Origin: Bacteroidota bacterium
GTDB taxonomy: Bacteria; Bacteroidota; Bacteroidia; Flavobacteriales_D; Crocinitomicaceae
Assembly (NCBI GenBank): GCA_030148165.1
Contig: JASBTZ010000003.1
Coordinates: 1,054,001 to 1,118,000 of the forward strand
Direction: 5' to 3'
DNA length: 64,000 bases
Shown: one piece after another, positions 9,041-17,570 of the stretch
Layout: each line of letters opens with the position of its first letter
How positions within the stretch are numbered: position 1 is the first letter of the stretch
Made by a program: the position numbers and the translations under genes
Notes under the pieces: model-generated
The model's database searches: none
Told to the model about the DNA's origin: nothing
Seen by the model: only the letters and a program-made list of their open reading frames with translations

Positions 9041-9499
9041 ATGCAGTGGGGAATCCTCAGTTTTATATTCTTATCGTCAACTGTAAAATTCATGTTCGCC
9101 GCTATTCCAGGTGCGGCATTTGATGTTCCTTTCTGGCAGACCTATCTGGCAAATATTGGAGGAGGAATATTAGGAGCCATTGTATTCTATTTTGCGGCAG
9201 AATATTTCATTAGACGAAATCAAAAGAAACAAATAGCAAAGCGTGAAGCCGCCATTGCCGCGGGACTCGAATACAAAGAGAAAAGAAAGTTCACAAGAAC
9301 GAATCGTTTCGTAGTTAAACTCAAAAGGAGTCTAGGCATCGTAGGTATTTCATTCTACGCTCCTTACTTTTTATCTATTCCAATTGGATGTATCATCGTC
9401 GCCAAGTTTTACGGAAAAAAGAAAATTACTTTCCCGCTAATCGTTTTAGGAATTCTGATCAACGGTTTACTATCTTCTGGAATTCCTTATATTTTCTAA
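9041..9499 (+). CDS. Uncharacterised small membrane protein
   Basis: About 152 residues starting at the ATG at 9041 (2 nt after upp). A GTG at 9032 overlapping the upp stop is possible. Hydrophobic segments lie near residues 5-20, 33-55 and 100-150, with a basic cytosolic loop between (RRNQKKQIAKREAA...EKRKFTRTNR). The second segment contains a glycine-rich stretch (NIGGGILGAIVFYF). I do not recognise the family. Position between upp and a nucleotidase gene suggests co-transcription with pyrimidine salvage, but nothing in the protein points to nucleobase transport. Confidence 0.7.
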   Translation: MQWGILSFIFLSSTVKFMFAAIPGAAFDVPFWQTYLANIGGGILGAIVFYFAAEYFIRRNQKKQIAKREAAIAAGLEYKEKRKFTRTNRFVVKLKRSLGIVGISFYAPYFLSIPIGCIIVAKFYGKKKITFPLIVLGILINGLLSSGIPYIF

Positions 9500-9500
9500 C

Positions 9501-10211
9501 ATGAAGCATCTCTTCTTTGATCTTGATAGAACTTTATGGGATTTCGAAACGAACTCGAAAAACGCATTGAAAATTTTATTCGACACACATGCCCTGGATC
9601 GGGAAATAAAAAGCTTTGAATCATTTCATAAGTCCTATAAAACCCACAATGCTCGCTTGTGGAATCAATACGGAAAGGGTAAGCTCAGCAAGGAGATACT
9701 TCGTGTAAAGCGATTTGATGATACTTTGAAGCAGTATCAGATTTTTAACAAAGAACTGGCAGAAAAAATAGCCGATGGATACGTTGAAATTTCTCCGCAT
9801 CAAACGAATGTCTTTCCCGGTACACATGACACCTTGGGTTACCTTAAAAAGGAATCGTATCAAATGCACATTATCACAAATGGTTTCAAGGAAGTTCAAT
9901 TCATTAAACTTGAAAACAGTGGTTTATTGGAGTATTTCGACATCATAGTGTGCTCGGAGGATGTCGGTAAGAATAAACCGGAACCGGACGTTTTTCATCA
10001 TTCACTTCAACAAGCGGGAGCTAAGAAGGAAGAGAGCGTCATGATAGGTGATGACTACAAGGTTGATATCGTAGGTGCTTCGAACATTGGTATGTCAGCA
10101 ATTCTGTTTGATCCTGGCAAGAAATACAAGGAGGGAACACATGAATGGCATATTGATCATCTGGAAAAAATTCCTGAAACCATTCCGTGGATCAAGCAAT
10201 CTAAGCTTTAA
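9501..10211 (+). CDS. HAD hydrolase, YjjG-like pyrimidine nucleotidase
   Basis: A 236-residue HAD superfamily phosphatase. Motif I is FFDLDRTLWDF with nucleophile Asp7 and acid/base Asp9. Motif II is IITNG, the motif III lysine lies in NKPEPDVFH, and motif IV is MIGDDYKVDIVGA. A helical cap lies between motifs I and II. LDRTLWDFETNS at the N-terminus is typical of YjjG proteins, which dephosphorylate non-canonical pyrimidine nucleotides. Its place 2 nt after the membrane-protein gene and downstream of upp agrees with that role. The exact substrate is inferred. Its 3' end overlaps the convergent gene by 11 nt. Confidence 0.85.
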   Translation: MKHLFFDLDRTLWDFETNSKNALKILFDTHALDREIKSFESFHKSYKTHNARLWNQYGKGKLSKEILRVKRFDDTLKQYQIFNKELAEKIADGYVEISPHQTNVFPGTHDTLGYLKKESYQMHIITNGFKEVQFIKLENSGLLEYFDIIVCSEDVGKNKPEPDVFHHSLQQAGAKKEESVMIGDDYKVDIVGASNIGMSAILFDPGKKYKEGTHEWHIDHLEKIPETIPWIKQSKL

Positions 10212-10668
10212 CTTTTTCCAGAACGATTTTGGTTTTCTTTGACTCAGATCCGTGCTGAATGAAAACTTTCAGTTTTTTTCGATTCAGAAATCCAAATCTA
10301 TAGGTTATTGAATACGGAACTCGCGCTTCTGAGTTTATGAACTTCATCTTACGTTTACCACCAATAAATATCATTTTTTTAGTAGCTATATCCGAGCTAT
10401 CCGCATCGATCGAATATTGTTGAATGCTGTGAACCAATACATTATTGACTGTTTTTATTGTCATATCCTCCCCATGAATCGAATCTCTGAGGCGTGTATA
10501 CCGATAGGACTCTCCCTCAAGGATATCGCCGTTTATTCGCCATATCTCAAAACCACTGCCGTTTTTATATTCCCATGCACCTTCCAGAGCTTTCACTTTG
10601 TTAGGTAACTGGCCGAAAGCCAATCCAGCAACGGCAATAAATAATATGGTCAATAATCTTGCAGGCAT
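10201..10668 (-). CDS. Small secreted protein, lipocalin-like
   Basis: 155 residues with a signal peptide (ARLLTILFIAVAGLAFG, cut before QLPNK). The mature protein is about 135 residues, beta-rich, with the pattern ALEGAWEYKNGSGFEIWRI then GESYRYTRLRDS. That resembles small lipocalin-like/DUF6265-type Bacteroidota proteins, a tentative match. Located next to rlmB on the same strand (gap 3 nt), so probably co-transcribed as the last gene of the OsmC-rlmB group. Function unknown. Confidence 0.75.
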   Translation of the reverse strand: MPARLLTILFIAVAGLAFGQLPNKVKALEGAWEYKNGSGFEIWRINGDILEGESYRYTRLRDSIHGEDMTIKTVNNVLVHSIQQYSIDADSSDIATKKMIFIGGKRKMKFINSEARVPYSITYRFGFLNRKKLKVFIQHGSESKKTKIVLEKVKA

Positions 10669-10671
10669 ATC

Positions 10672-11442
10672 TTAATGAAGTTCTTGTCTTACTTTCTCAT
10701 AAAGAATCATGCCAGTTGCCACTCCAACATTCAACGAAGCAATCTCACCCTTCATCGGGATCCGACAGCTAATGTCTGACATGTTGATCAGATCCTGCGT
10801 AACTCCGTCCTTTTCAGATCCCATAATTACCGCTACAGATCCACGCAAATTTGTTTCATAAAGAGGTACGCTACCTTTCTCCGTGCAGGATATCAATCTA
10901 AGTCCACATTGCTGAATATAGAATATTGAATCTTTCAGCTGATCTGTCTTACACACGCGAATTCGATTCAACGCACCTGCGGAAGTCTTGATAGCGTCAG
11001 AAGTAACCTGTGCTGATCCTTTCGATGGAATGAGTATGGCATCAACACCCATGCATTCAGCAGATCTGGCTATGCCCCCAAAATTCCGAACGTCAGTGAC
11101 ACGATCAAGCACAAGTATGAAAGGTTTGCGATCCTGCGCTATAAGTTCTTCCACAACATCTTCGATCTTATGATAACTAACAGGAGATACAAACGCGATC
11201 ACACCCTGATGATTCTGATCACACATTGAATCAAGCTTCTCGGAAGGAACAAATTGTAACTGAAAATCTTTGCCTTTAAGCTCCTCTTTGAGTTCCGTGA
11301 ATAGCTCTTTGTTCATACCTTTTTGGATCATGATCTTATTGAGCACTCTATCGGCTCTGATCGCTTCGATGACCGATCTTACACCAAAAATGTATTGAGA
11401 AGGATCTAGCTCCTTCTTTTTATAATTGAAATTTCTTGACAT
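10672..11442 (-). CDS. rlmB: 23S rRNA 2'-O-methyltransferase, RlmB-type
   Basis: SpoU-class (SPOUT, trefoil-knot) methyltransferase of 256 residues, expected to methylate the ribose of G2251 in 23S rRNA. An N-terminal substrate-binding domain (IFGVRSVIEAIRADRV) is followed by motif 1 NFGGIARSAECMGVDAILIP, motif 2 VIMGSEKDGV and motif 3 ISCRIPMKGEIASLNVGVA. RlmB and its TrmH-like relatives are not always separable by eye, but length and N-terminal domain favour RlmB. It sits between the OsmC gene (3-nt gap) and a small secreted protein. Confidence 0.92.
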   Translation of the reverse strand: MSRNFNYKKKELDPSQYIFGVRSVIEAIRADRVLNKIMIQKGMNKELFTELKEELKGKDFQLQFVPSEKLDSMCDQNHQGVIAFVSPVSYHKIEDVVEELIAQDRKPFILVLDRVTDVRNFGGIARSAECMGVDAILIPSKGSAQVTSDAIKTSAGALNRIRVCKTDQLKDSIFYIQQCGLRLISCTEKGSVPLYETNLRGSVAVIMGSEKDGVTQDLINMSDISCRIPMKGEIASLNVGVATGMILYEKVRQELH

Positions 11443-11445
11443 TAT

Positions 11446-11850
11446 TTAATACTTGTAATTAATGTTTATTGCTATTCCATCACTGACAGAAAGCGCGACA
11501 GGACATGCCTCAGCTGCAATGATCACCTTTTCTCGTTCTTCCTCGCTCCATTTATTTCCGGAAAGATCCATTTCAATATCAATTGCAGATACTTTTCGCG
11601 GTCCCGATACCATGGTTTTTACAACAGTTGCTTCTGCGTGGTCAAACGGAAGATTATAGCTGTTGCAATGAATTCCAATTATTGTGATCATACATGAAGC
11701 ATAAGATGTTGCGAGCAGATCAGTCGGTGAAAAAGCTTCACCCTTTCCCTTATTATCAATCGGAGCATCAGTAATAATCTTTGTGCCCGATCTCTCGTGT
11801 GTACATTCGCATCTGAGATCACCCAAATATTTCACTCTTGAAGTTGCCAT
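11446..11850 (-). CDS. OsmC/Ohr-family protein
   Basis: 134-residue OsmC-like thiol peroxidase fold. It has the two family cysteines, C53 in ATSYASCMITIIG and C116 in AAEACPVALSV, which in this family reduce organic hydroperoxides. SPTDLLATSYASCM is the typical first motif. I start it at the ATG at 11850 (MATSRVKYLG). The longer reading to 11925 would run through its own promoter and add 25 residues unlike the family. A promoter with a TTG and a TAnnTTTG box lies 48-75 nt upstream. Whether it is a peroxidase in vivo is not known. Confidence 0.9.
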   Translation of the reverse strand: MATSRVKYLGDLRCECTHERSGTKIITDAPIDNKGKGEAFSPTDLLATSYASCMITIIGIHCNSYNLPFDHAEATVVKTMVSGPRKVSAIDIEMDLSGNKWSEEEREKVIIAAEACPVALSVSDGIAININYKY

Positions 11851-11897
11851 ATTATTAGCTTTAAGTAACTTTGTATAGCGTATTGAATAAGCTACAA

Positions 11898-11925
11898 CAA
11901 AGGTAGTATTTATTTCTAGCGGCAA
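11898..11925 (-). promoter_or_regulatory. Promoter of the OsmC-rlmB group
   Basis: On the minus strand, TTG (11925-11923), 17 nt, then TACCTTTG (11905-11898). This fits the Bacteroidota -33/-7 arrangement and predicts a leader of about 40 nt before the ATG at 11850. It also supports the shorter OsmC start. Confidence 0.6.
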
Positions 11926-11935
11926 CGATTAAGGA

Positions 11936-12811
11936 ATGGCGGATACAACGGAAATAAAAGACGGTAAGGTTCGGATTAAAAAACCGAAGTGGTTGCGTGT
12001 GAAATTACCCACCGGAGAGAATTACAAAAAAGTAAGGTCGTTGGTTGATGAACACAAGCTCCACACCATCTGTGAAAGTGGTAATTGTCCAAACATGGGC
12101 GAATGCTGGGGAGCTGGCACGGCTACATTCATGATACTCGGTAACATCTGCACGCGTTCATGTGGTTTCTGTGCGGTTCAAACAGGGCGACCGGAAGAAG
12201 TAGATGAATTTGAGCCTGGTCGTGTAGCCCACAGTGTCAAAACAATGGGAGTTAAACATGCTGTTATTACCTCTGTTGACCGCGACGATTTAAAAGATGG
12301 TGGTGCTAATATTTGGGCGCAAACTGTTCGTGCAATACGTAAACAGTCACCAGGAACAACAATGGAAACATTGATTCCCGATTTTGCAGGTAAATGGGAT
12401 AATCTTCAGGTCATCATTGATGTTGCTCCTGAAATAGTGAGTCATAATCTGGAAACTGTTCGCAGATTGACAAAAGAAGTTCGAATTCAGGCAAAATACG
12501 ATCGTAGTCTGGAAGTTTTAGCACGTCTCAAGAAAGGAGGCATGCGAACGAAATCAGGAATCATGCTTGGATTGGGAGAAAGCGATCAGGAGATCATGGA
12601 AACGCTCGAAGATTTAAGGGCTGTCAATGTTGATATAGTTACACTGGGTCAATACTTACAACCAACAGCGAAACATTTACCAATTGCTGAATTCGTAACT
12701 CCCGAACGATTTGAGAAATATCGTGAAGAAGGTCTGAAAATGGGATTCAGGTATGTCGAAAGCGGTCCACTGGTTCGTTCTTCCTATCATGCTGAGAAAC
12801 ATTTGTTTTAA
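11936..12811 (+). CDS. lipA: Lipoyl synthase
   Basis: Radical SAM enzyme that inserts two sulfurs into octanoyl groups on lipoyl-carrier proteins. The auxiliary-cluster motif is C46-x4-C51-x5-C57 ([12 protein letters not shown]). The radical SAM motif is CTRSCGFC (C72, C76, C79). The C-terminal RSSYHAEK holds the conserved serine that ligates the auxiliary cluster. At 291 residues it has normal length. lpdA, another lipoate-dependent-complex gene, lies 4.8 kb downstream on the same strand beyond two proteases. Divergent from OsmC with an 85-bp gap. Confidence 0.97.
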   Translation: MADTTEIKDGKVRIKKPKWLRVKLPTGENYKKVRSLVDEHKLHTICESGNCPNMGECWGAGTATFMILGNICTRSCGFCAVQTGRPEEVDEFEPGRVAHSVKTMGVKHAVITSVDRDDLKDGGANIWAQTVRAIRKQSPGTTMETLIPDFAGKWDNLQVIIDVAPEIVSHNLETVRRLTKEVRIQAKYDRSLEVLARLKKGGMRTKSGIMLGLGESDQEIMETLEDLRAVNVDIVTLGQYLQPTAKHLPIAEFVTPERFEKYREEGLKMGFRYVESGPLVRSSYHAEKHLF

Positions 12812-12978
12812 GAAGTTAGACCTGTATATTTTTTATTTCATTTCAACGGTATCCATTTGACCTCCGTTTATATTTACGTAAATTTGGTTGAATTCGTCTT
12901 CTAACGTACGATCTAACTAGATTTTTTTTGTATTTTTACAAGGCGTAAAAAAGTAGAACTTTACACACAATTATACTT

Positions 12979-15165
12979 ATGAAAAATTTATTCTTGTCTA
13001 TTTCAGCACTCTTGCTTGCAGGCATTTCTTTTGGTCAGGAGCATCCTAATCATGAGCTTTGCGGAACAGACCAGGCATTGGAGATCATGTTTTTAAAAGA
13101 ACCCGAACTTGCCAAAAAGTGGGGGTCACCCGAATTATTGAAAAATAGTCTGGTTAACATAAAGGACCTCAACTACGATTCAGAGAAAAAAATCGTCTCT
13201 TACGAAATTCCAGTGGTATTTCACATTCTCCACATGTACGGAACTGAAAATATAGCAGATTCCAAAGTTTATGAGGTGATGGAATTATTAAACGAAGATT
13301 ACAGCGCAACTAACAGTGATATTATTCAGGTTGTGACTCCATTCGATACAGTTATTGCAGATATGGAGATCCGATTCAAGTTGGCGGCCATAGATCCATT
13401 TGGAAATTGTACGAATGGTATTGAACATATCTACACCCATGAAACAAACACGGGAGATATGTACTACCACAAGGTCGGACAATGGAACAGAGCACGATAT
13501 ATGAATATCTGGGTAACAAAAGAGCCTGGTAATTCACCATTCGGAGGAACCCTGTTAGGTTATGCTACCTTCCCTCCTTCTACGGATGGAACTCAGTTCT
13601 GGACAGATGGTGTCGTATTGAGAAGTACAACAGTTGGTGGTACTGATCCATACTTGCACAGAACATTAACTCACGAAGGTGGACACTGGTTAAGTCTACT
13701 TCACCCTTTCCAGGGTGGTGATCCGAGTGATCCGAATACATGTGGTGATGATGGAGTTGCTGATACTCCTCCAACTTCAGGTACTTATGGATGTAATTTG
13801 AGCTACCCGAGTTGTGACACGAATTATGTGCCGAACATTGCGAATGTTCAAAACTTCATGGATTACAGTAGTTGTCCAAGAATGTTTACAGAAGGACAAA
13901 GAGTGTTTGTTCATAATACGTTGAATGGTATAGCTGGACAAAGAAACCAATTGTGGCAAGATTCAACATTGATCATGACAGGAGTAAAAGACCTTCAGTT
14001 ACCACAAGATCCGAACAATCCACTGACAGTACCTTTATGTGCTCCGGTAGCTGACTTCTATACACCAGACAGAACACTTTGTAAAGGATCTTTCGCGCAA
14101 TTTGAAGATCATTCATGGAATGCCTTGATCGATTCGCGACAGTGGACTTTTGAAGGAGGTAGCCCGGCTACATCAACAAGTGCAAATCCGGTTGTATCAT
14201 GGAATACTTCAGGATGGAAAAAGGTAACCCTTACAGTAACAAATGCAGCCGGTTCAGATACAAGAGAAATCGATGATTATGTGTACGTATCGAACGATTG
14301 GGCTGATTATACAGGTCCGGTAATGATGAATCTCGAAGGTAATTCACATTATTACTTCTTGAATTTGAATTATGAATGGAACTACGGAAAATTCAAGGTC
14401 GTGGATAATTATGGTTACGATCAGTCACGTTGCTTCAAGTTGGCTAATTACAAAGATATTTCTCAAGCTGATCCATTTACGGATGAAGGATTTTACAATG
14501 TTCGTCTCGGTGAAAGCGTTGATGATTTGATCACAGCTTCCCTTAATCTGTCAAACACTTCTAACGTCGTAGTGAAGTTCAGATATGCTTACGCAACAAA
14601 TGCAACTGATCCGAACGATATCACTGAGAAGTTAAAAGTATATGCATCGAAAAATTGCGGTGAAACCTGGCAGACTTTAACAACGATCAATGGTACGAAT
14701 CTCGTGACTGCCGGATTTGCTGGAAACCAGGACTTCAATCCTACCAGCAATACAATGTGGGGTCAGGCACAATTCAACTATGCAGCATCAGCAACTGATA
14801 CAAAAACAAGATTCAAATTTGAATTTACAGCATCAGATCTTTCAAGTAACCTGTTCATTGACAATATTGAGATCACAGGTATTTTGGGAGTTGCAGACGA
14901 AACGATTCAGAACATGCAGTTATCTGTATTCCCTAACCCATCAAACGGAGAGGCGATAAACGTGGAATACTATGCGCAGAATGAACCGACGCAATTCACA
15001 TTGAGAGACGTTCAGGGTAAGGTGATCGCTGAGCAAGTTGTAGATCTTACAAATGCCTTTGTTAACACAACAATTGATGGAACAGAAAACTTACCTTCTG
15101 CTTGCTATTTCCTTGAAGTAACAACAGGAGACCATTCGGTAACAAAGAAGGTGGTTGTTCTATAA
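12979..15165 (+). CDS. Secreted M43-like metalloprotease with PKD and T9SS domain (copy 1)
   Basis: 728 residues: signal peptide (LFLSISALLLAGISFG), propeptide, pappalysin/M43-type metzincin domain, PKD domain (~residues 355-435), a jelly-roll-like region, and a type A T9SS sorting domain (VFPNPSNG...KKVVVL) that directs export through the outer membrane and surface attachment or release. The zinc site is HEGGHWLSLLH (residues 232-242) with Met-turn NFMDYSS. Position 8 of the zinc motif is serine where metzincins normally have glycine or asparagine, so activity may be altered. A closely similar copy follows directly at 15276. The substrate is unknown. Confidence 0.9.
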   Translation: MKNLFLSISALLLAGISFGQEHPNHELCGTDQALEIMFLKEPELAKKWGSPELLKNSLVNIKDLNYDSEKKIVSYEIPVVFHILHMYGTENIADSKVYEVMELLNEDYSATNSDIIQVVTPFDTVIADMEIRFKLAAIDPFGNCTNGIEHIYTHETNTGDMYYHKVGQWNRARYMNIWVTKEPGNSPFGGTLLGYATFPPSTDGTQFWTDGVVLRSTTVGGTDPYLHRTLTHEGGHWLSLLHPFQGGDPSDPNTCGDDGVADTPPTSGTYGCNLSYPSCDTNYVPNIANVQNFMDYSSCPRMFTEGQRVFVHNTLNGIAGQRNQLWQDSTLIMTGVKDLQLPQDPNNPLTVPLCAPVADFYTPDRTLCKGSFAQFEDHSWNALIDSRQWTFEGGSPATSTSANPVVSWNTSGWKKVTLTVTNAAGSDTREIDDYVYVSNDWADYTGPVMMNLEGNSHYYFLNLNYEWNYGKFKVVDNYGYDQSRCFKLANYKDISQADPFTDEGFYNVRLGESVDDLITASLNLSNTSNVVVKFRYAYATNATDPNDITEKLKVYASKNCGETWQTLTTINGTNLVTAGFAGNQDFNPTSNTMWGQAQFNYAASATDTKTRFKFEFTASDLSSNLFIDNIEITGILGVADETIQNMQLSVFPNPSNGEAINVEYYAQNEPTQFTLRDVQGKVIAEQVVDLTNAFVNTTIDGTENLPSACYFLEVTTGDHSVTKKVVVL

Positions 15166-15187
15166 GAAACGATTTAAAAAAAATATG

Positions 15188-15217
15188 GAGGGAGAGAAAT
15201 TCTCCCTCTTTTTTTTA
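15188..15217 (+). terminator. Intrinsic terminator after protease copy 1
   Basis: Stem GAGGGAGA/TCTCCCTC with a 5-nt loop, followed by a run of T. It separates the two protease genes, so they are probably transcribed independently. Confidence 0.85.
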
Positions 15218-15275
15218 TAGATACTTTTACGTATTTTGCATGACTTTTAAGAAAACTATTTAAACTACAGTACTT

Positions 15276-17471
15276 ATGAAAAGAGTGTTTGCAACTGCAC
15301 TAATCACCCTTTCGATCGCAATGGTCGGTCAGGCACAACAGCCGGGTGAAGAAAGTAAATGTGCTACCTATACTGAACTACAGAAAGTCTTTCAGATGTT
15401 TCCTGAACAACAGGAACTTTATAATGCACAAGAGCTTCTGGAAAACAGCCGCGTGGGAACAACCGTTAATGCAGACGGTAAAAAAGTAGCCCAATATGTA
15501 ATTCCAGTCGTTTTTCACATCCTACATGAGTATGGTAATGAAAATATAGACGATTCTCAGGTGTATGACCTGATGACTGTTTTGAATAGAGAGTTTAATG
15601 CAAATGATCCTGATTCTGTTGACTTGGTTGCTGAATACCAAAATCTTCACGGAGATGGACAAATTGAATTCAGATTAGCTGCATTGGATCCTTTCGGGAA
15701 TTGTACGAACGGTATCGAGCATATCTATACACACGAAACAAATTTCGGCGACGCTTTTTCAAAGGTGAATCAGTGGAACAGAGCACGTTATTTGAATGTT
15801 TGGGTGGTAGACATAGTAGGAACACCAGGGGCAGCAGCATACGCTACTCCTCCAGCAAGTACTGATGGTTCCGGATTCTGGTTAGATGGAGTATTATCAC
15901 GATGGACTTATATCGGTGAAATTCCCGGTGCTGAATCTGTAATTACACATGAGGTAGGACATTATTTAAACCTTAAACACGTTTGGGGTGATCTTGACCT
16001 GATCAACAACCCTCCTTCTATTTGTGGTGACGACGGTGTCCCAGATACTCCTATGACAATGGGGTGGCTGGCACCATGTCCAATGGGAATTTACCCGAAT
16101 GGTTGGATCGTATGTGATACTGCCAATAACGTAGTTGAAGATGTTCAGAACTATATGGAGTATTCTTACTGTGACAGACATTTTACACCTGGTCAGGTTG
16201 TACGTATGCACAACGCATTAAACGGATTACCAGGACAGAGAAATCAATTATGGCAGGATTCTACTTTGGTGAATACCGGAGTTAAAGATCTTCAGATGCC
16301 ACAGGTTCCTACTAACGATGTGAACAACTTAACGGTTCCATTATGTACACCAGTAGCAGATTTTCACACGGCAGATAGAACACTTTGTATTGGTGGATTC
16401 GCACAATTCGAGGATGCATCATGGAATGCAGTTATCGGTTCAAGACAATGGACTTTCGAAGGAGGTAGCCCAGCTACATCAACAAGTGCAAATCCGGTTG
16501 TATCATGGAATACAGCAGGATGGAAGAAAGTAACACTTAAAGTTACAAACGCAGCAGGATCTGACACAAAAGAAATCGACGATTACATCTATGTTTCTAA
16601 TGATTGGGCTGATTACACTGGTCCGGTATTGATGAATTTAGAAGGTAATTCCCACTGGTATTTCAAGAATTTCAACTACGAGTGGAATCATGGAGAATTC
16701 AAAGTTGTAGATGGATATGGTTACGATCAGTCAAGATGTTTCAAGTTAACTACTTACAAAGACATTTCACAAGCTGACCCATACACAGCTGATGGATTCT
16801 ACAATAATCGTCTTGGTGGAAGCATTGATGACCTGATAACAGCATCAGTAAATCTTTCAAATACTTCAAACGTTACACTTAAGTTCAAGTATGCGTACGC
16901 TACAAATGCCACTAATCCGGCGGATATTACTGAAAGACTCAAGGTTTATTCATCTAAGAACTGTGGAGAAACATGGCAGACTTTAAGTACGATTACAGGT
17001 GTTAACCTGGTAACAGCAGGATTCGCAGGGAATCAGGACTTTAACCCAACAAGTAACACCATGTGGGGTGAAAAAGTAATTAACTATGCGGCAAGTGCGA
17101 CCGATACAAAAACTAGGTTTAAAATCGAATTTGAAGCGTCTGATGTATCAAGCAACTTGTTTATCGATAACGTCGAGATCACAGGTATTCTAGGAGTAGA
17201 AGATCAAACGATCATGAACATGCAGTTGACTGTCTTCCCGAATCCATCAAACGGAGAGGCTATCAATGTAGAATATTACGCTCAGGATGAACCTACACGT
17301 TTTACATTGAGAGATGTTCAAGGTAAGATCATTGCAGAGCAAGTGATCGATCTAACGCATTCATTTGTAAATACAACTATCGACGGAACTGACAATCTTC
17401 CTGCGGCATGTTACTTCCTTGAAGTAACAACAGGAGATCACAGTGTTACGAAAAAAGTAGTTGTACTTTAA
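15276..17471 (+). CDS. Secreted M43-like metalloprotease with PKD and T9SS domain (copy 2)
   Basis: 731 residues with the same order as copy 1: signal peptide (TLSIAMVGQAQ), proregion, M43-like catalytic domain, PKD, beta-rich region, T9SS type A sorting domain ending KKVVVL. The zinc motif is HEVGHYLNLKH (225-235) with the metzincin-acceptable asparagine at position 8, and the Met-turn is NYMEYSY. The copies are nearly identical from the PKD domain to the end and more diverged in the catalytic part, consistent with duplication followed by change of specificity. A strong terminator follows. Copy 2 looks the more conventional enzyme of the pair. Confidence 0.91.
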   Translation: MKRVFATALITLSIAMVGQAQQPGEESKCATYTELQKVFQMFPEQQELYNAQELLENSRVGTTVNADGKKVAQYVIPVVFHILHEYGNENIDDSQVYDLMTVLNREFNANDPDSVDLVAEYQNLHGDGQIEFRLAALDPFGNCTNGIEHIYTHETNFGDAFSKVNQWNRARYLNVWVVDIVGTPGAAAYATPPASTDGSGFWLDGVLSRWTYIGEIPGAESVITHEVGHYLNLKHVWGDLDLINNPPSICGDDGVPDTPMTMGWLAPCPMGIYPNGWIVCDTANNVVEDVQNYMEYSYCDRHFTPGQVVRMHNALNGLPGQRNQLWQDSTLVNTGVKDLQMPQVPTNDVNNLTVPLCTPVADFHTADRTLCIGGFAQFEDASWNAVIGSRQWTFEGGSPATSTSANPVVSWNTAGWKKVTLKVTNAAGSDTKEIDDYIYVSNDWADYTGPVLMNLEGNSHWYFKNFNYEWNHGEFKVVDGYGYDQSRCFKLTTYKDISQADPYTADGFYNNRLGGSIDDLITASVNLSNTSNVTLKFKYAYATNATNPADITERLKVYSSKNCGETWQTLSTITGVNLVTAGFAGNQDFNPTSNTMWGEKVINYAASATDTKTRFKIEFEASDVSSNLFIDNVEITGILGVEDQTIMNMQLTVFPNPSNGEAINVEYYAQDEPTRFTLRDVQGKIIAEQVIDLTHSFVNTTIDGTDNLPAACYFLEVTTGDHSVTKKVVVL

Positions 17472-17492
17472 TTCAAACAGCATTATCATTAC

Positions 17493-17523
17493 AAAGAGGT
17501 TGCAATTGCAACCTCTTTTTTTT
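17493..17523 (+). terminator. Intrinsic terminator after protease copy 2
   Basis: AAAGAGGTTGCAATTGCAACCTCTTT is a perfect palindrome followed by a T-run. Confidence 0.88.
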
Positions 17524-17546
17524 AAACTCGGTTTGAGCATAAATAA

Positions 17547-17554
17547 TAAATTTG
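17547..17554 (+). promoter_or_regulatory. Candidate -7 box of lpdA
   Basis: TAAATTTG matches TAnnTTTG, 16 nt before the lpdA ATG. A TTTG at 17532 is closer than the usual -33 position, so the upstream element is uncertain. Confidence 0.4.
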
Positions 17555-17570
17555 TATAAAGTATTAAATC

